From: JAFGBI01 sp964480725 | GTDB taxonomy: Bacteria > Myxococcota_A > Polyangia > Polyangiales > Polyangiaceae | Direction of reading: 5' to 3' | NCBI GenBank assembly: GCA_964480725.1 | Contig: CAYZQO010000017.1 | Span: 1-64,000, forward strand | DNA length: 64,000 bases | Part shown: in pieces, positions 1 through 8,878 of the stretch | Numbering within the stretch: the stretch's first letter is position 1 | How the letters are laid out: each line of letters starts with the position of its first letter | Translations under genes and position numbers: made by a program | The notes under the pieces: model-generated | Seen by the model: only the letters and a program-made list of their open reading frames with translations | Databases searched by the model: none | Told to the model about the DNA's origin: nothing

Positions 1-127
1 AGATCTGCCGCAGCGTGACTCTTCGCTGCGTCTTCTCGTCGGCAGCGAGCCAGGTCGCGCCCTGCGCACCGCGATTCATTTCGCACCGAAGCCGATAGCG
101 CCCGGCGAGCAGCGAATCCCCAAGCAT
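1..127 (-). CDS. Ser/Thr protein kinase, N-terminal part (cut by window edge)
   Basis: Reading leftwards from an ATG at 127, the frame stays open to the window edge and gives 42 codons. It starts MLGDSLLAGRYRL and continues with RGAQGATWLAAD and a VTLRQ stretch. This is the normal opening of a bacterial Hanks-type Ser/Thr kinase: a short lead, a GRYRL strand, a glycine-rich ATP loop, then the strand that should carry the catalytic lysine. The loop is a little unusual because the first glycine position reads N. Such kinases are very numerous in myxobacteria and phosphorylate regulatory proteins. The rest of the kinase and any sensor domain lie outside. The 273 bases between this start and the next gene are a divergent promoter region in which I see no further gene. 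Confidence 0.7.
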   Translation of the reverse strand, partial: MLGDSLLAGRYRLRCEMNRGAQGATWLAADEKTQRRVTLRQI

Positions 128-400
128 GCCGAGCCATTATAGCCAGCGCGAACCCAAGGCGTCCATGTCCGGATCGCGGCTCTCGCCAGGGGCCAAGTCG
201 TTCGATCGTCCCGGCTGCGTCGCGGTCACCGCCACCTTGGATCCGCCAGCGTCCGGCCCAGCTACGCCACGAGCAGCGAGTGGTGACCCGCGGCGATCAG
301 CTCGTCGGCGATGGCGTCGTTCGACCCGCCGCTCGCAGTTCGGCGGAGACTCCCCAGGCTCGACGGCAGCTCGACGTCTCGACGTGGTACCCTCCGAGTC

Positions 401-2080
401 ATGACTGGAAGGCGTGTCCTCGCGGGAGCGCTCTGCCTCGTCGCCTGCTCCTCGGCGCCGTCGTCGCGGGAGGCCTCGCCGGGGGACGGGGGCGCCAGCG
501 CCTCGAGCGGAGGCGCGGGAACGGGGGCGGCCACCGGGGGTGCTGGAGCGGCCACGGGCGGCGCGCTCCCGTCGATCGGCGGGAGCCCCGCGTCGGGCGG
601 CGCGACGGGCGGCAGCTCGGGGGGCACGACGACCGGCGGCACCCTGGCCAGCTCGGGCGGAGCGTCGTCCGGCGGCGCCTCGTCCGGCGGCGCCGAAACC
701 GGCGGGGCGGGGACAGGCGGCGAGCCCGCGGGCGGGGCGGCGACCGGCGGGGAGCCCGCGGGCGGTGCCTCGTCTGGCGGCGCCGAAACCGGCGGGGCGG
801 CGACCGGCGGGGTCACCTCGGGGGGCGCTTCGTTCGGCGGGTCCACGTCGGGCGGGGCGACGACGGGCGGGGAGCCCGCGGGCGGGGCGGCGACCGGCGG
901 GGCCGGGGGCGAGATCCCCGTCGACCCGGGCGTGGTGGCCGCGCTCGAGGCCTACCTCGCCGTGCCGCGCGCCGATCGCGGCGCCATCGACCAAGAGCCG
1001 TTCGCGGCGGTGCCGCTCACTCGCGAGCAGGCGGAGCGCTGCGGCGCGCTGCTCTGGGACGACCACGCCGCCCTCGTCCGCGAGACGCGCCAGGCGGAGC
1101 ACGACGCGCGCGCCATCACCCTCGGCGAGCACACCCTCCGCTACGACCTCCGGGTCTTTGGCGCGGCGCCCGCGACCGGGCGGAGCCTCTTCATCTCCCT
1201 CCACGGCGGTGGCAACGCAGAGCCGAGCGTCAACGACGAGCAGTGGCAGAACCAGCTCACGCTCTATCAGCCGGACGAGGGGATCTACCTCTGCCCACGC
1301 GCGCCGACCGACACCTGGAACCTCTGGCACGAGGCGCACATCGATCCCCTGTTCGAGCGGCTGATCGAGAACTACGTCGTGCTCGAGGGGGTGAACCCCG
1401 ATCGCGTGTACGTGATGGGCTACTCCGCGGGCGGGGACGGCGTCTACCAGCTCGGCCCCCGCCTGGCCGACCACTGGGCGGCCGCGGCGGCCATGGCGGG
1501 GCACCCCAACGACGCCCAACCCCTGAGCCTCCGGAACCTCGGCTTCACCATCCACGTGGGCGAGCTCGACACCGCGTACGATCGCAACCTCGTCGCCGTA
1601 GAGTGGTCGGATGGGCTCGACGCGCTGGAGGCCGCCGATCCCGGCGCCTACCCGCACGTGGTCGAGATCCACGCCGGCAAGCCGCACTGGATGGACCTCG
1701 AGGACGCCGTCGCCGTCCCGTGGATGGCCGCGTTCACGCGCGATCCCACCCCGGACACCGTCGTCTGGTATCAGGACGACGTCCCCCAGCGGCGCTCCTA
1801 CTGGCTCGCGGTGGACGCGGACCAGGCCCTCGCCACCACCGAGGTGCGCGCGACCCTGGGCGGACAGGCGATCGCTCTCGAAGCCACCGGCCTCTCCCGG
1901 CTGAGCGTGCGTCTCTCGGACGAGATGCTCGACCTGTCCCAGGCCGTGACCGTGACCGCGAACGGCGCCGAGGCGTTCGCCGGGAGCGCGCCCCGCACCA
2001 TCGCCACCCTCGCCGCCACCCTCGCCGAGCGCGGCGATCCGCGGCTGATGTTCAGCGCGGAGATCCCGATCGAGCTCTGA
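401..2080 (+). CDS. Gly-rich lipoprotein with alpha/beta-hydrolase (esterase) domain
   Basis: 559 residues from the ATG at 401. An upstream in-frame ATG at 311 is rejected because only the later start puts a signal peptide at the N-terminus: basic MTGRR, a hydrophobic stretch, then a lipobox LVAC with Cys16. Residues about 25-170 are a low-complexity linker of TGG/SGGA units. The rest resembles polyhydroxybutyrate-depolymerase-like or feruloyl-esterase-like alpha/beta hydrolases: an LHGGGN oxyanion strand, nucleophile Ser342 in GYSAGG, a candidate Asp in GELDTAYD, and a candidate His in GKPHWMD. About 100 further residues after the hydrolase look like a beta-rich add-on. It is probably anchored in the outer membrane and acts on a secreted or surface polymer. 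The substrate cannot be read from the sequence. Confidence 0.8.
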   Translation: MTGRRVLAGALCLVACSSAPSSREASPGDGGASASSGGAGTGAATGGAGAATGGALPSIGGSPASGGATGGSSGGTTTGGTLASSGGASSGGASSGGAETGGAGTGGEPAGGAATGGEPAGGASSGGAETGGAATGGVTSGGASFGGSTSGGATTGGEPAGGAATGGAGGEIPVDPGVVAALEAYLAVPRADRGAIDQEPFAAVPLTREQAERCGALLWDDHAALVRETRQAEHDARAITLGEHTLRYDLRVFGAAPATGRSLFISLHGGGNAEPSVNDEQWQNQLTLYQPDEGIYLCPRAPTDTWNLWHEAHIDPLFERLIENYVVLEGVNPDRVYVMGYSAGGDGVYQLGPRLADHWAAAAAMAGHPNDAQPLSLRNLGFTIHVGELDTAYDRNLVAVEWSDGLDALEAADPGAYPHVVEIHAGKPHWMDLEDAVAVPWMAAFTRDPTPDTVVWYQDDVPQRRSYWLAVDADQALATTEVRATLGGQAIALEATGLSRLSVRLSDEMLDLSQAVTVTANGAEAFAGSAPRTIATLAATLAERGDPRLMFSAEIPIEL

Positions 2081-2194
2081 GGAGCGGAGCGCGACCCGCG
2101 AGCCCCGATGGCGCCAGGTCACGGGTTCGCGGTAGTATCCGCGGGCTCCCCAGGTCGAGCGGCGTCCCAGCGAGCGCCGGTGAGGGACCTTGCC

Positions 2195-2773
2195 ATGCCT
2201 ACCAGCAAGCTGTGGCTCGAGCACACCGAGAAGGCCGCGTGGGATTCGGTCCAGGCCCTGCGCGAGAAAATGGCGAGCGCCGAGCGCCGCATCGAGCGCC
2301 TGGGACCCCCGATCGACGCCTGGCAGCCCCTGCTCGACGAGCTCGATGGCGTCCGCGGGGAGCTCGGGCTCCCGTCCGCGAGCTACGTCGAGGTTCTGCG
2401 GTTGCTGCTGGAGCGGGCGGCCCGCGACCGGACACGACTCGCGGAGCTCGAGCGGGAGCGGATCGCCCGCTCCAGCGCGCCGCCGTTCGACGTCACCGCG
2501 CTGACGCGGGGCCGACGGGACGCGCGCCTCGACGACGAGGAGGACCTCGCCGCGCGACCGCGGCTCGCCGCGCTCGAGCGCGATCTCGAGCGTCGGCGGG
2601 GCGAGCTGGTCGCGGACCGCGCGCTGCCATGCGAGGTGGACGCACTGCTGGCCAGGATCGACGCCCAGGTGGCGGATCTCGCTGAGGTGGAGGGGGCGGG
2701 CCTCACCGACGCCGCGCTCGATCTCGCCGTCTTCGCCCTCGAGCTCGCCTCGCGAGACCGCGACGGCGAGTAG
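2195..2773 (+). CDS. coiled-coil protein of unknown function
   Basis: 192 residues from the ATG at 2195, which follows a purine-rich GTGAGGG; an in-frame ATG at 2108 has no such site. The protein is mostly long amphipathic helix, rich in Glu, Arg, Leu and Ala with regular heptads (for example LAELERERIAR and LAALERDLERRR). It has no signal peptide or membrane segment, so it is cytoplasmic. It follows the hydrolase gene on the same strand after about 115 bases, which does not prove co-transcription. I recognise no family. The strong third-position GC bias supports real coding. Confidence 0.6.
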   Translation: MPTSKLWLEHTEKAAWDSVQALREKMASAERRIERLGPPIDAWQPLLDELDGVRGELGLPSASYVEVLRLLLERAARDRTRLAELERERIARSSAPPFDVTALTRGRRDARLDDEEDLAARPRLAALERDLERRRGELVADRALPCEVDALLARIDAQVADLAEVEGAGLTDAALDLAVFALELASRDRDGE

Positions 2774-2788
2774 TCGCCGGGGCTTTGC

Positions 2789-2931
2789 GCCGGCGGCGTG
2801 GAGACGACGCTGTGCTCGCTCCCCGGCGTGGGACACGGCTGCTACAGTAACTCGCTCGGTTTCGAGGTGGCGAGCGTGGCCTGGAGCGTGTTCGAGCGCC
2901 AGCCGCTGCCGTAGCTCCGCCGGCGAGCACG
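2789..2931 (+). pseudogene. orphan copy of the 3' end of the esterase gene at 8879-10180
   Basis: Bases 2789-2914 match 10055-10180 exactly over 126 bases, including the stop codon. The match continues for 17 more bases with two differences, to 2931 and 10197. In frame it encodes the C-terminal 41 residues of the esterase lipoprotein, including the GVGHGCYSNS stretch that holds its likely catalytic histidine. No start or upstream part of the gene is present: the sequence before 2789 is the tail of the coiled-coil gene. It is either the remnant of a deleted paralogue, a scar of recombination, or an assembly duplication. The two mismatches after the stop argue against a simple assembly copy. 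Confidence 0.85.
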
Positions 2932-2959
2932 ACGGCGCAGGAGCGGCGCCGGCCGCGCA

Positions 2960-3142
2960 TCAGAAGATCGTGTAGACGAACGGCGCGACGTAGGCGAGCC
3001 CGCCCGTCGCCAGGAGCAGCACGGCCGCCACGAGCAGCACGAGCAGGAGCGGGGCGAGGAAGAAGCGCTGGCGGTGGGCGAAATGGGCGAACAGGCCGGC
3101 GAGCGTGCGCCAGCGCGAGCACAGACGCCGCGCCGCGCTCAT
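2960..3142 (-). CDS. small membrane protein, DUF5989-like
   Basis: 60 residues. The start overlaps the stop of the carbamoyltransferase gene as ATGA, so translation is probably coupled. The protein has a basic amphipathic N-terminal half, one hydrophobic segment at about residues 27-51, and ends VAPFVYTIF. From memory, this size and the APF-YT-F tail match DUF5989 proteins, which are often encoded next to NodU/CmcH-type carbamoyltransferases. No catalytic residue is visible. A role as membrane anchor or partner of the carbamoylation system is inferred only from position. Confidence 0.7.
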   Translation of the reverse strand: MSAARRLCSRWRTLAGLFAHFAHRQRFFLAPLLLVLLVAAVLLLATGGLAYVAPFVYTIF

Positions 3143-4857
3143 GATCCGGCCTCCCGCTCGAGCAGCACGTCTCCCGCTACCATGGCATCCACCGAGTGGG
3201 CCACGAAGAACGCCACGGCGTCCTCCGCGGTGGCGACGATCGGCTCCCCGGGACCGTTGAGCGAGGTGTTGAGCAGGATCGGCACCCCCGTCCGTCGCTC
3301 CATCTCCCCGAGGATCGCGGCCAGGGTCGGCGACGAGGCCTCGGTGACGGTCTGCAGGCGCGCGGTCCCGTCGACGTGCCGGACGGCGCCGAGCTCGGCG
3401 GCGCGCTCGGCGCGGATCGGCGCCACGGTGGTCATGAACGGCGTCAGCGCGTCCGGGGTCGCCTCGAACCACCGCCCGGTCGCGGCGGCGAGCACGGCGG
3501 GCGCGAAGGGGCGGAAGGGCTCCCGGTGCTTGATGGCGCGGTTGATGCGCTCGCGCATCGCCGGGTCGCGCGGGCTGGCGAGCACCGAGCGGAACCCGAG
3601 CGCGCGCGGCCCCCACTCGAAGCGCCCGCGCGCCAGGGCCACGACCCGATCGCGGGCGACGAGCTCGGCCACCGTGGTCGCCACGTCGTCGACCCGGCGA
3701 TGGCGAACGCCGAGGCGCTGGGCGAGGCCGAGGACCACGTCCGCATCGACCTCGAGCCCGAGGTCCACCCGCTCCATCGCCGGCGGTCGCGGCTCACCCG
3801 CGGCGAGGGCTCCCAGCAGCGCCGCCCCGAGCGCCCCGCCGGCGTCGCTCGACGCCGGGTGCACGTAGACCTCGGCGAACCCCGACTCGGCCGCGAGGCG
3901 CCGGTTGGCGCAGGCGTTGAGGGCCACGCCGCCGGCGAGGCAGAGCGCGGTGGCGCCGGTGCGGCGACGGACCTCCTGCGCCAGCCCGAGGAGCGCCTCC
4001 TCGGTCACCGCTTGCAGCGTCGCGGCCACGTCGGCGTAGCGATCGTCCTCTGGATCCCCGCCGCAGCGCCACGGCCGCCCCGGCGGGCGCCGCGGTCCGA
4101 GCAGGCGCTCGAGCGCGGGACCGAACCCGAGGTCCGGGTCGGTGAAGTGAGCGAAGTACTCGAGCCCGAGGGTGAAGGAGCCGTCGCCGTGGAGGGCGAT
4201 GAGCCGCGAGAAGTCGTCGCGGAAGCGCGGCTTGCCGTACGCCGCCAGGCCCATCACCTTGTACTCCCCGTCGTTGACCGCGAAGCCGAGCCACGCGGTG
4301 AGCGCGGCGTAGAGCAGCCCGAGGGAGTGCGGGAACGCCAGGGTGCCGAGGCACGTCAGCCGTGAGCCCTCGCCCAGCCACATCGCCGTCGAGCTCTCCT
4401 CGCCGACGCCGTCCACGGTGAGCACCGCGGCGCGGGGGAAGGGGCTGGTGAAGAAGGCGCTGGCGGCGTGGCACTCGTGGTGCTCCCGGGTCACGATCCG
4501 GGCCCGGGGGCAGTCGAGCAGATCCGCGAGCTGGTCGAGCACCCAGAGCTTGTCGCCGAGCTGGGCCGCCATCGCGCGGGGAAACTGGAGCAGGCTCCGG
4601 GGGTAGGCGCGGAGCAGCGCGACGAGCACGCGCTCGAGGCGGGCGTAGGGGTTCTCGTAGTAGACGACCTCCGTGAGCTCGCCGGCGTGGAGCCCGGCGG
4701 CGGCGAGGCAGGCCCGGATCGCGTGGCGAGGCAGGGCGGCGTCGTGCTTGCGGCGCGAGAATCGCTCCTCCTGCATCGCAGCGACGATGCGACCGTCGAC
4801 CACCAGCGCTGCCGCCGCGTCGTGGTAGCCGCAGGAGACGCCGAGCACCGCGCTCAC
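3139..4857 (-). CDS. NodU/CmcH-family O-carbamoyltransferase
   Basis: 572 residues, the usual full length. The family transfers a carbamoyl group from carbamoyl phosphate, through a carbamoyl-adenylate, to a hydroxyl of a sugar, antibiotic or toxin. The N-terminal kinase-like fold begins GVSCGYHDAAAALV. The metal-binding HHECHAASAF stretch lies near residue 130, the GGVALNA segment near 310, and the C-terminal domain carries GPRALGFRS and LNTSLNGPGEP, all as in the family. It is the third gene of an overlapping minus-strand operon: the ferritin-like gene ends just upstream and the small membrane gene overlaps its stop. The acceptor is unknown. With an SGNH enzyme in the operon, a cell-envelope glycan or lipid is a reasonable guess. 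Confidence 0.9.
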   Translation of the reverse strand: MSAVLGVSCGYHDAAAALVVDGRIVAAMQEERFSRRKHDAALPRHAIRACLAAAGLHAGELTEVVYYENPYARLERVLVALLRAYPRSLLQFPRAMAAQLGDKLWVLDQLADLLDCPRARIVTREHHECHAASAFFTSPFPRAAVLTVDGVGEESSTAMWLGEGSRLTCLGTLAFPHSLGLLYAALTAWLGFAVNDGEYKVMGLAAYGKPRFRDDFSRLIALHGDGSFTLGLEYFAHFTDPDLGFGPALERLLGPRRPPGRPWRCGGDPEDDRYADVAATLQAVTEEALLGLAQEVRRRTGATALCLAGGVALNACANRRLAAESGFAEVYVHPASSDAGGALGAALLGALAAGEPRPPAMERVDLGLEVDADVVLGLAQRLGVRHRRVDDVATTVAELVARDRVVALARGRFEWGPRALGFRSVLASPRDPAMRERINRAIKHREPFRPFAPAVLAAATGRWFEATPDALTPFMTTVAPIRAERAAELGAVRHVDGTARLQTVTEASSPTLAAILGEMERRTGVPILLNTSLNGPGEPIVATAEDAVAFFVAHSVDAMVAGDVLLEREAGS

Positions 4858-4858
4858 G

Positions 4859-5551
4859 CTACGCCTCCTCCCTCGGCGCCCGCGGCGCCCACCCGGGCCG
4901 GAGCGGACGCACGGCGAGCACGAGGAGGACGAACGGAATGAGCGTGAGGTAGAGGGCGGTCATCAGGACGAAGTAGAGCCGCTGCGCGAGAGCGCTCCCG
5001 AGCCGGCGCCAGGTGCGCCACGCCTCCCACCACCGGGCCCAGCGGAGCGCCGCGCGTGCCGGACCCTTGCCGCCGGCGAGCTCGACCAGGAGCGCGCGCG
5101 CGTAGCGCTCGTGGTGCGCCTCGTCGGCCAGGATCCCGGTCAGCATCGCCGCGTCCTCGGGTCGACCGTGCGCCGCGAACCAGTCGTGATGGACGCGGAA
5201 CTGCCGGCTGGCGCGCGCCTCGCCGAGGACCACGAAGGCCAGGAACCGGACCTCGCCCAGGGTCTCGTAGAGCCACTCGAAATCGGCGACGCCGGGGCCG
5301 AGCGGCCCCCGCCCGCGGGCGCGCCGGAGGGCGGCCGAGCGCTCCGCGAAGAGGCGTGCGTGCCGAGCCTCGTCGAGCGCGTGCCGGAGGTACTGCGCGC
5401 GCCGGTCGGCGCTCGGGGTGGCCGCGGCGGCGGCGCGCAGATCGAGGCTGCTCCCGTGCTCGGCGAGCCCGAAGGAGTGGAAGCGCCGCGCGTCGTGGCC
5501 GGGGACGCGCCACCCGATGGGCGCGGTGAGGCGGGTGAGCGGCGCGGTCAC
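4859..5551 (-). CDS. ferritin-like di-iron protein with C-terminal membrane segment
   Basis: 230 residues from a GTG that overlaps the stop of the SGNH gene (GTGA). Helical four-helix-bundle pattern with candidate iron ligands in EARHARLF (about residue 61), a Glu pair around FEWLYETLGE (residues 91-100), and DEAHHERY (about 143). These are the E...ExxH...E...ExxH arrangement of ferritin-like oxygenases and oxidases. Residues about 190-215 form a hydrophobic segment, followed by a basic tail, so it is probably tethered to the inner membrane. In this operon it could hydroxylate or desaturate the substrate that the carbamoyltransferase then modifies; that is inference. It has no encapsulin-type or storage-ferritin feature. 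Confidence 0.8.
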   Translation of the reverse strand: MTAPLTRLTAPIGWRVPGHDARRFHSFGLAEHGSSLDLRAAAAATPSADRRAQYLRHALDEARHARLFAERSAALRRARGRGPLGPGVADFEWLYETLGEVRFLAFVVLGEARASRQFRVHHDWFAAHGRPEDAAMLTGILADEAHHERYARALLVELAGGKGPARAALRWARWWEAWRTWRRLGSALAQRLYFVLMTALYLTLIPFVLLVLAVRPLRPGWAPRAPREEA

Positions 5552-8412
5552 AGGCAGGGCCCCGTCTTGCACGTCACCCACGCCGGCGGGCCGGCGCGCC
5601 CCTTGGTGCGGAGCCCGGCCCGGTACTGGGCGAGGAGCGCGTCGTCGTAGGGCTCGAGCTTCGCCTGCGGTTGCCAGTCGTTCCACACCGCGCAGAGACC
5701 GGCGAAGGCGGGGAGCGTGCCGCGCGTGAAGCGGCGCGCGGCGGCGAGCTCGATCCAGTCGGCGAACAGGGCGCTCCGGCGCGCGAGCAGCCGGGCGCGA
5801 CCGTCGGCCTGGTCCGGGTGCGCGGTGACGTGCTCCGCGAAGGCGCGGGCCGCCGCGATCGCGGCCGCGGTCGCCGCGGCGTCGATCGGGCAGGCGTCGT
5901 AGACGTCGAAGTACACGTTCGGCTGGTTCTCGTTCACGAGCTTGCAGCCGCGCACGGTCGCCATCCCCGCCTTCAGCGCGGCGCGCGCCAGCTCGACGGT
6001 GCGGGGGGTGGACTCCGCCGGGACCACCAGGAGCTCCACGCGCGGGCTCGGCTCGGTGAGCGGCGCGGGCATGCAGAGCTCGCCGCCCTGCCAGTCGACG
6101 CACACCGCACCCGCGGCGCAGGCCCGTCCGGGACCGCAGAGCGGGAAGCAGTGGTCGAGCGCCCCGCCGTTGGCGAACCCGGGGCGGCACCGGGGCGGGT
6201 GCGTGGGTTGCCCGGCGGAGCAGGCGAGCAGGCCGACGCAGTCCTTGCCCCAGGTTCGCTGGCAGTCGGCGTCGGGCATGGCAGCGAGGCCGAGGCAGTC
6301 TCGCGCGCCGGTGAGCTGGCGGTGACAGTCGCAGAGCGCGCTCGCCTCGGGGCTGAGGGAGAGCGGTGCGGAGGGCGCGTCGCTGAACCTCCCGAACTCC
6401 ACGGTCTGCGCCTCGAGCTCCTTCGGCAGCCGCACCACCAGCGTGCTCTTCTTGCCCGGCCAGAAGAAGTCGACGATGAGCTCGTCGCCGGGGAGCACGG
6501 GCGCCACGAGGACGAGCTGGCTGCGGGTCTTGCCCTCGACCACCCGCTCCCGATAGGGATAGTAGTCCGTCTCGAGCCAGGGCCCCTCCCAGCGCGCGAT
6601 GATCGCCTCGCCGCGGCCGCCCTTCACGATGTGCAGCGAGTGCGCGGCCTCGGGGGTGCTCGAGTAGCCGTCCCCCTCCGTGCACCAGAGCGAGAGCCAC
6701 TCGCGGATCCGCTTGGTCACGCAGGCGCGCGCGGTCGACCCGTAGACCAGCGTCTCGCCGACGCTCTTCCACTCCGCCAGGGTCGGCGCGCGAGAGCGCC
6801 CGGGCGGCAGACCCCCGTGCGGCAACCGTGGTCGATGCTCCCGCAGCGACGCCGTGATCGCCTTCGCGACGGCCGCATGCCCCTTCGCGCTGAGGTGCAG
6901 ATCGCGCGGCAGGAAGGCGTTGTCGCCGGCCTTGCGGAGCGTGTCCGTCAGGTCGAGGCCGCGCGCGCCGATGGCCCGCGCCGACTCCACCACGTCCTCG
7001 AGCAGGACCCGCGTGGGCTCCAGGTCGACCGGCGCCACCCCGTACTTCTGCCACTGCGACGGCGACACCTGCACGTCCATGGGGATCACGACCACCATGA
7101 GCTCGGCGCCCGCGCGATCGCAGAGGGCCTTGGCCGCTTCGACGCGGCGGCTGAGGGGCGACAGGGCGCGCACCAGGGTCACCGGCTGCGTCCGCACCGC
7201 GCGCAGTCGCTCGCCGAACGCCGTCTCCTTGGCCAGCGCGGCCGTGATCTCCTGGGCGGCTTCGGTCCCGGTCTCCTTGGCGGCCCGGGCGCGCAAGAGC
7301 TCGATGGCGTGGTTGCGCGCGCGCACGGCGAGGCGGATGTGACCGACCGTCACCGGACCCGGCCGCGCGAACTCGCCCCCGTCCCCGTAATCCACGATGT
7401 CGCCGGGGGTCGAGCGGATGGTCGACAGGGTCACCCCGTCGCCCGGCTGGGTCATCACCGACGGCAGCAGGCGCTCGGCGAGCTTCTCGACGTTCACCTG
7501 CGCGGAGACGAGCGCCTGCTGGGCGCCGCGGAGCTCGTCGTCCCGCACGTGCAGGTACTCCCTCTCCACGGCCGCGTTGGTGGCGACCGTCTGGGCGATC
7601 GGCGCCGACACGCCGACTAGGTCACGCCAGGTGCCCTCCGAAGGAGTACCGAGGGCGTTCGGATCGGGCCGCTGGCCGTAGAGCCAGCGCCGCAGCGCGT
7701 AGACCGCGTGGCTCTGCGAGTACAGCCAGGCGCGGCCCGGGAAGGCGGACCGCGCCGGCGCGAGCTCGCGCCGCACGGCCCAGCCGTCCAGCTCCGCGTG
7801 GCGCTCGGCGTTGCGCCGGTCGGCCTCGAAGAAGTCGTTGTAGGCGTTGACCACCCAGAGCACGAGGCGCGGGCGGCGCTGCTCGAGGAGCTTGGCGAGC
7901 GCGAGGTTATACTCCGGCGGACCCCAGGTCGGCACGCCGGCGTTCAGCACCGGGCCGCCCCGTTCCTGCGCGAGCAGGGCCGCGAAGGTTTCGGTTTCCT
8001 CCACGCCGAGCCCGAAGGCCTGGGAGTCCCCGAGCACGAGCACCTCGCCGCTCGCGGCGTCCCCCGGCGGGGGCCATTCGCCGCCGCGGTACCCCTGCGA
8101 ATTGGTCCGCACCGAGGTCACCGCCGCGCCCCCGAACTGCACCGCCTGGGCGGCGTTCGGGCGTAGGCGCAGGCCCACGTCGGGGTCGGCCACGTAGAGG
8201 TTCAGGTGGGGGAAGGCGCCCCGATCGCGCCACCGGAATAGCCCCTCGGCGACCACGAGGCCGACGGCGAGGCCGAGCAGCACCTGCAGCGAGCGCACCG
8301 CGGCCGTGGCCCAGAACCCGCGCCGCCGGCGGACCCTCGCGGCGCCGCCCGTTGGACCCCCACCCGCTCCCTCGGCCTCAGCCTCGGGCTCTGCACCCCC
8401 GGTCCCCGTCAT
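5548..8412 (-). CDS. membrane-anchored SGNH/GDSL hydrolase with Cys-rich C-terminal region
   Basis: 954 residues, first gene of the four-gene operon. An Arg-rich segment and one transmembrane helix at about residues 33-57 place the rest in the periplasm. The SGNH block I is VLVLGDSQAFG with Ser130, and block V is the D504-L-H506 in DLHLSAKGH. The hydrolase occupies about 120-530. A second half follows with a beta-sandwich-like stretch (about 560-670), then a Cys-rich region (CDCHRQLTGARDC, CVGLLACSAG, CFPLCGPGRACAAG) and about 170 helical residues at the end. SGNH enzymes remove or add acyl groups on carbohydrates. The Cys-rich and C-terminal parts match no domain I can name. The GTG of the next gene lies in its stop. 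Confidence 0.8.
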   Translation of the reverse strand: MTGTGGAEPEAEAEGAGGGPTGGAARVRRRRGFWATAAVRSLQVLLGLAVGLVVAEGLFRWRDRGAFPHLNLYVADPDVGLRLRPNAAQAVQFGGAAVTSVRTNSQGYRGGEWPPPGDAASGEVLVLGDSQAFGLGVEETETFAALLAQERGGPVLNAGVPTWGPPEYNLALAKLLEQRRPRLVLWVVNAYNDFFEADRRNAERHAELDGWAVRRELAPARSAFPGRAWLYSQSHAVYALRRWLYGQRPDPNALGTPSEGTWRDLVGVSAPIAQTVATNAAVEREYLHVRDDELRGAQQALVSAQVNVEKLAERLLPSVMTQPGDGVTLSTIRSTPGDIVDYGDGGEFARPGPVTVGHIRLAVRARNHAIELLRARAAKETGTEAAQEITAALAKETAFGERLRAVRTQPVTLVRALSPLSRRVEAAKALCDRAGAELMVVVIPMDVQVSPSQWQKYGVAPVDLEPTRVLLEDVVESARAIGARGLDLTDTLRKAGDNAFLPRDLHLSAKGHAAVAKAITASLREHRPRLPHGGLPPGRSRAPTLAEWKSVGETLVYGSTARACVTKRIREWLSLWCTEGDGYSSTPEAAHSLHIVKGGRGEAIIARWEGPWLETDYYPYRERVVEGKTRSQLVLVAPVLPGDELIVDFFWPGKKSTLVVRLPKELEAQTVEFGRFSDAPSAPLSLSPEASALCDCHRQLTGARDCLGLAAMPDADCQRTWGKDCVGLLACSAGQPTHPPRCRPGFANGGALDHCFPLCGPGRACAAGAVCVDWQGGELCMPAPLTEPSPRVELLVVPAESTPRTVELARAALKAGMATVRGCKLVNENQPNVYFDVYDACPIDAAATAAAIAAARAFAEHVTAHPDQADGRARLLARRSALFADWIELAAARRFTRGTLPAFAGLCAVWNDWQPQAKLEPYDDALLAQYRAGLRTKGRAGPPAWVTCKTGPCL

Positions 8413-8537
8413 CCGCGAGAGTCTCGGGCCCCGGTAGTGTCGACGTCAAGTCAGGGTCGCGGGCGGGGAGAGGGGCGCCCCGAGCCAAGGCATGAGCGCG
8501 GGGCCTCTTGCGCTCGCGGATTTCCGATCGTGACCCG

Positions 8538-8726
8538 CTAGTCTTTGCTCTCGGCGATCGCGCGTCGCAGTCCAGAGAGCACCCGGCTCCGGTCGAGCCC
8601 GACTCGGGTCGTCCAGAGGGTCAGGGTGCCGGCGTGCGCCGGCACGTACTCGCCCGATCCCAGCAAGTGCCGGCCCCACCACGACAGCCGCGGCGCGACC
8701 GCCGCGGGGGCGAGCGGCACCAGCAC
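8538..8726 (-). pseudogene. possible C-terminal gene fragment
   Basis: On the minus strand, about 60 codons before a TAG at 8538 have the strong G/C third-position bias of real genes here and translate to a protein-like sequence with RLSWWGRHLLGSGEYV and LTLWTTRVGLDRSR. Upstream of about 8727 the bias falls away and there is no convincing start or ribosome site, only a GTG. It looks like the surviving tail of a gene. The rest of the 8413-8878 gap holds the divergent promoters of the SGNH operon and the esterase gene, and I see nothing else in it. A short real gene using the GTG cannot be excluded. Confidence 0.3.
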
Positions 8727-8878
8727 CTGCCGGCCCGTAGCAGGAGGCCAACGCGGCTCGCCATCGCGTAGCGGGGCCGACGCCGCTCGGCGAAAACTTG
8801 AGCCAGAAGCGCGACGGCGCGGCGTCTGCCGTGTCGAGCCTAACGGGGGCGTCGCTGCGGTCGGTCGAGGACAAGAGG

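Noticed and set aside
560..910. Regular GC-rich repeats that might be taken for a CRISPR-like or regulatory array
   Set aside because: They are in frame within the lipoprotein gene and encode the Gly-rich linker. There are no unique spacers of constant length.
137..2836. Very long open frame on the minus strand opposite the first two genes
   Set aside because: It is the antisense shadow of GC-rich repeat and coding sequence. It has Arg/Gly/Ala-biased translation and no start signal, and the plus strand holds clear domains.
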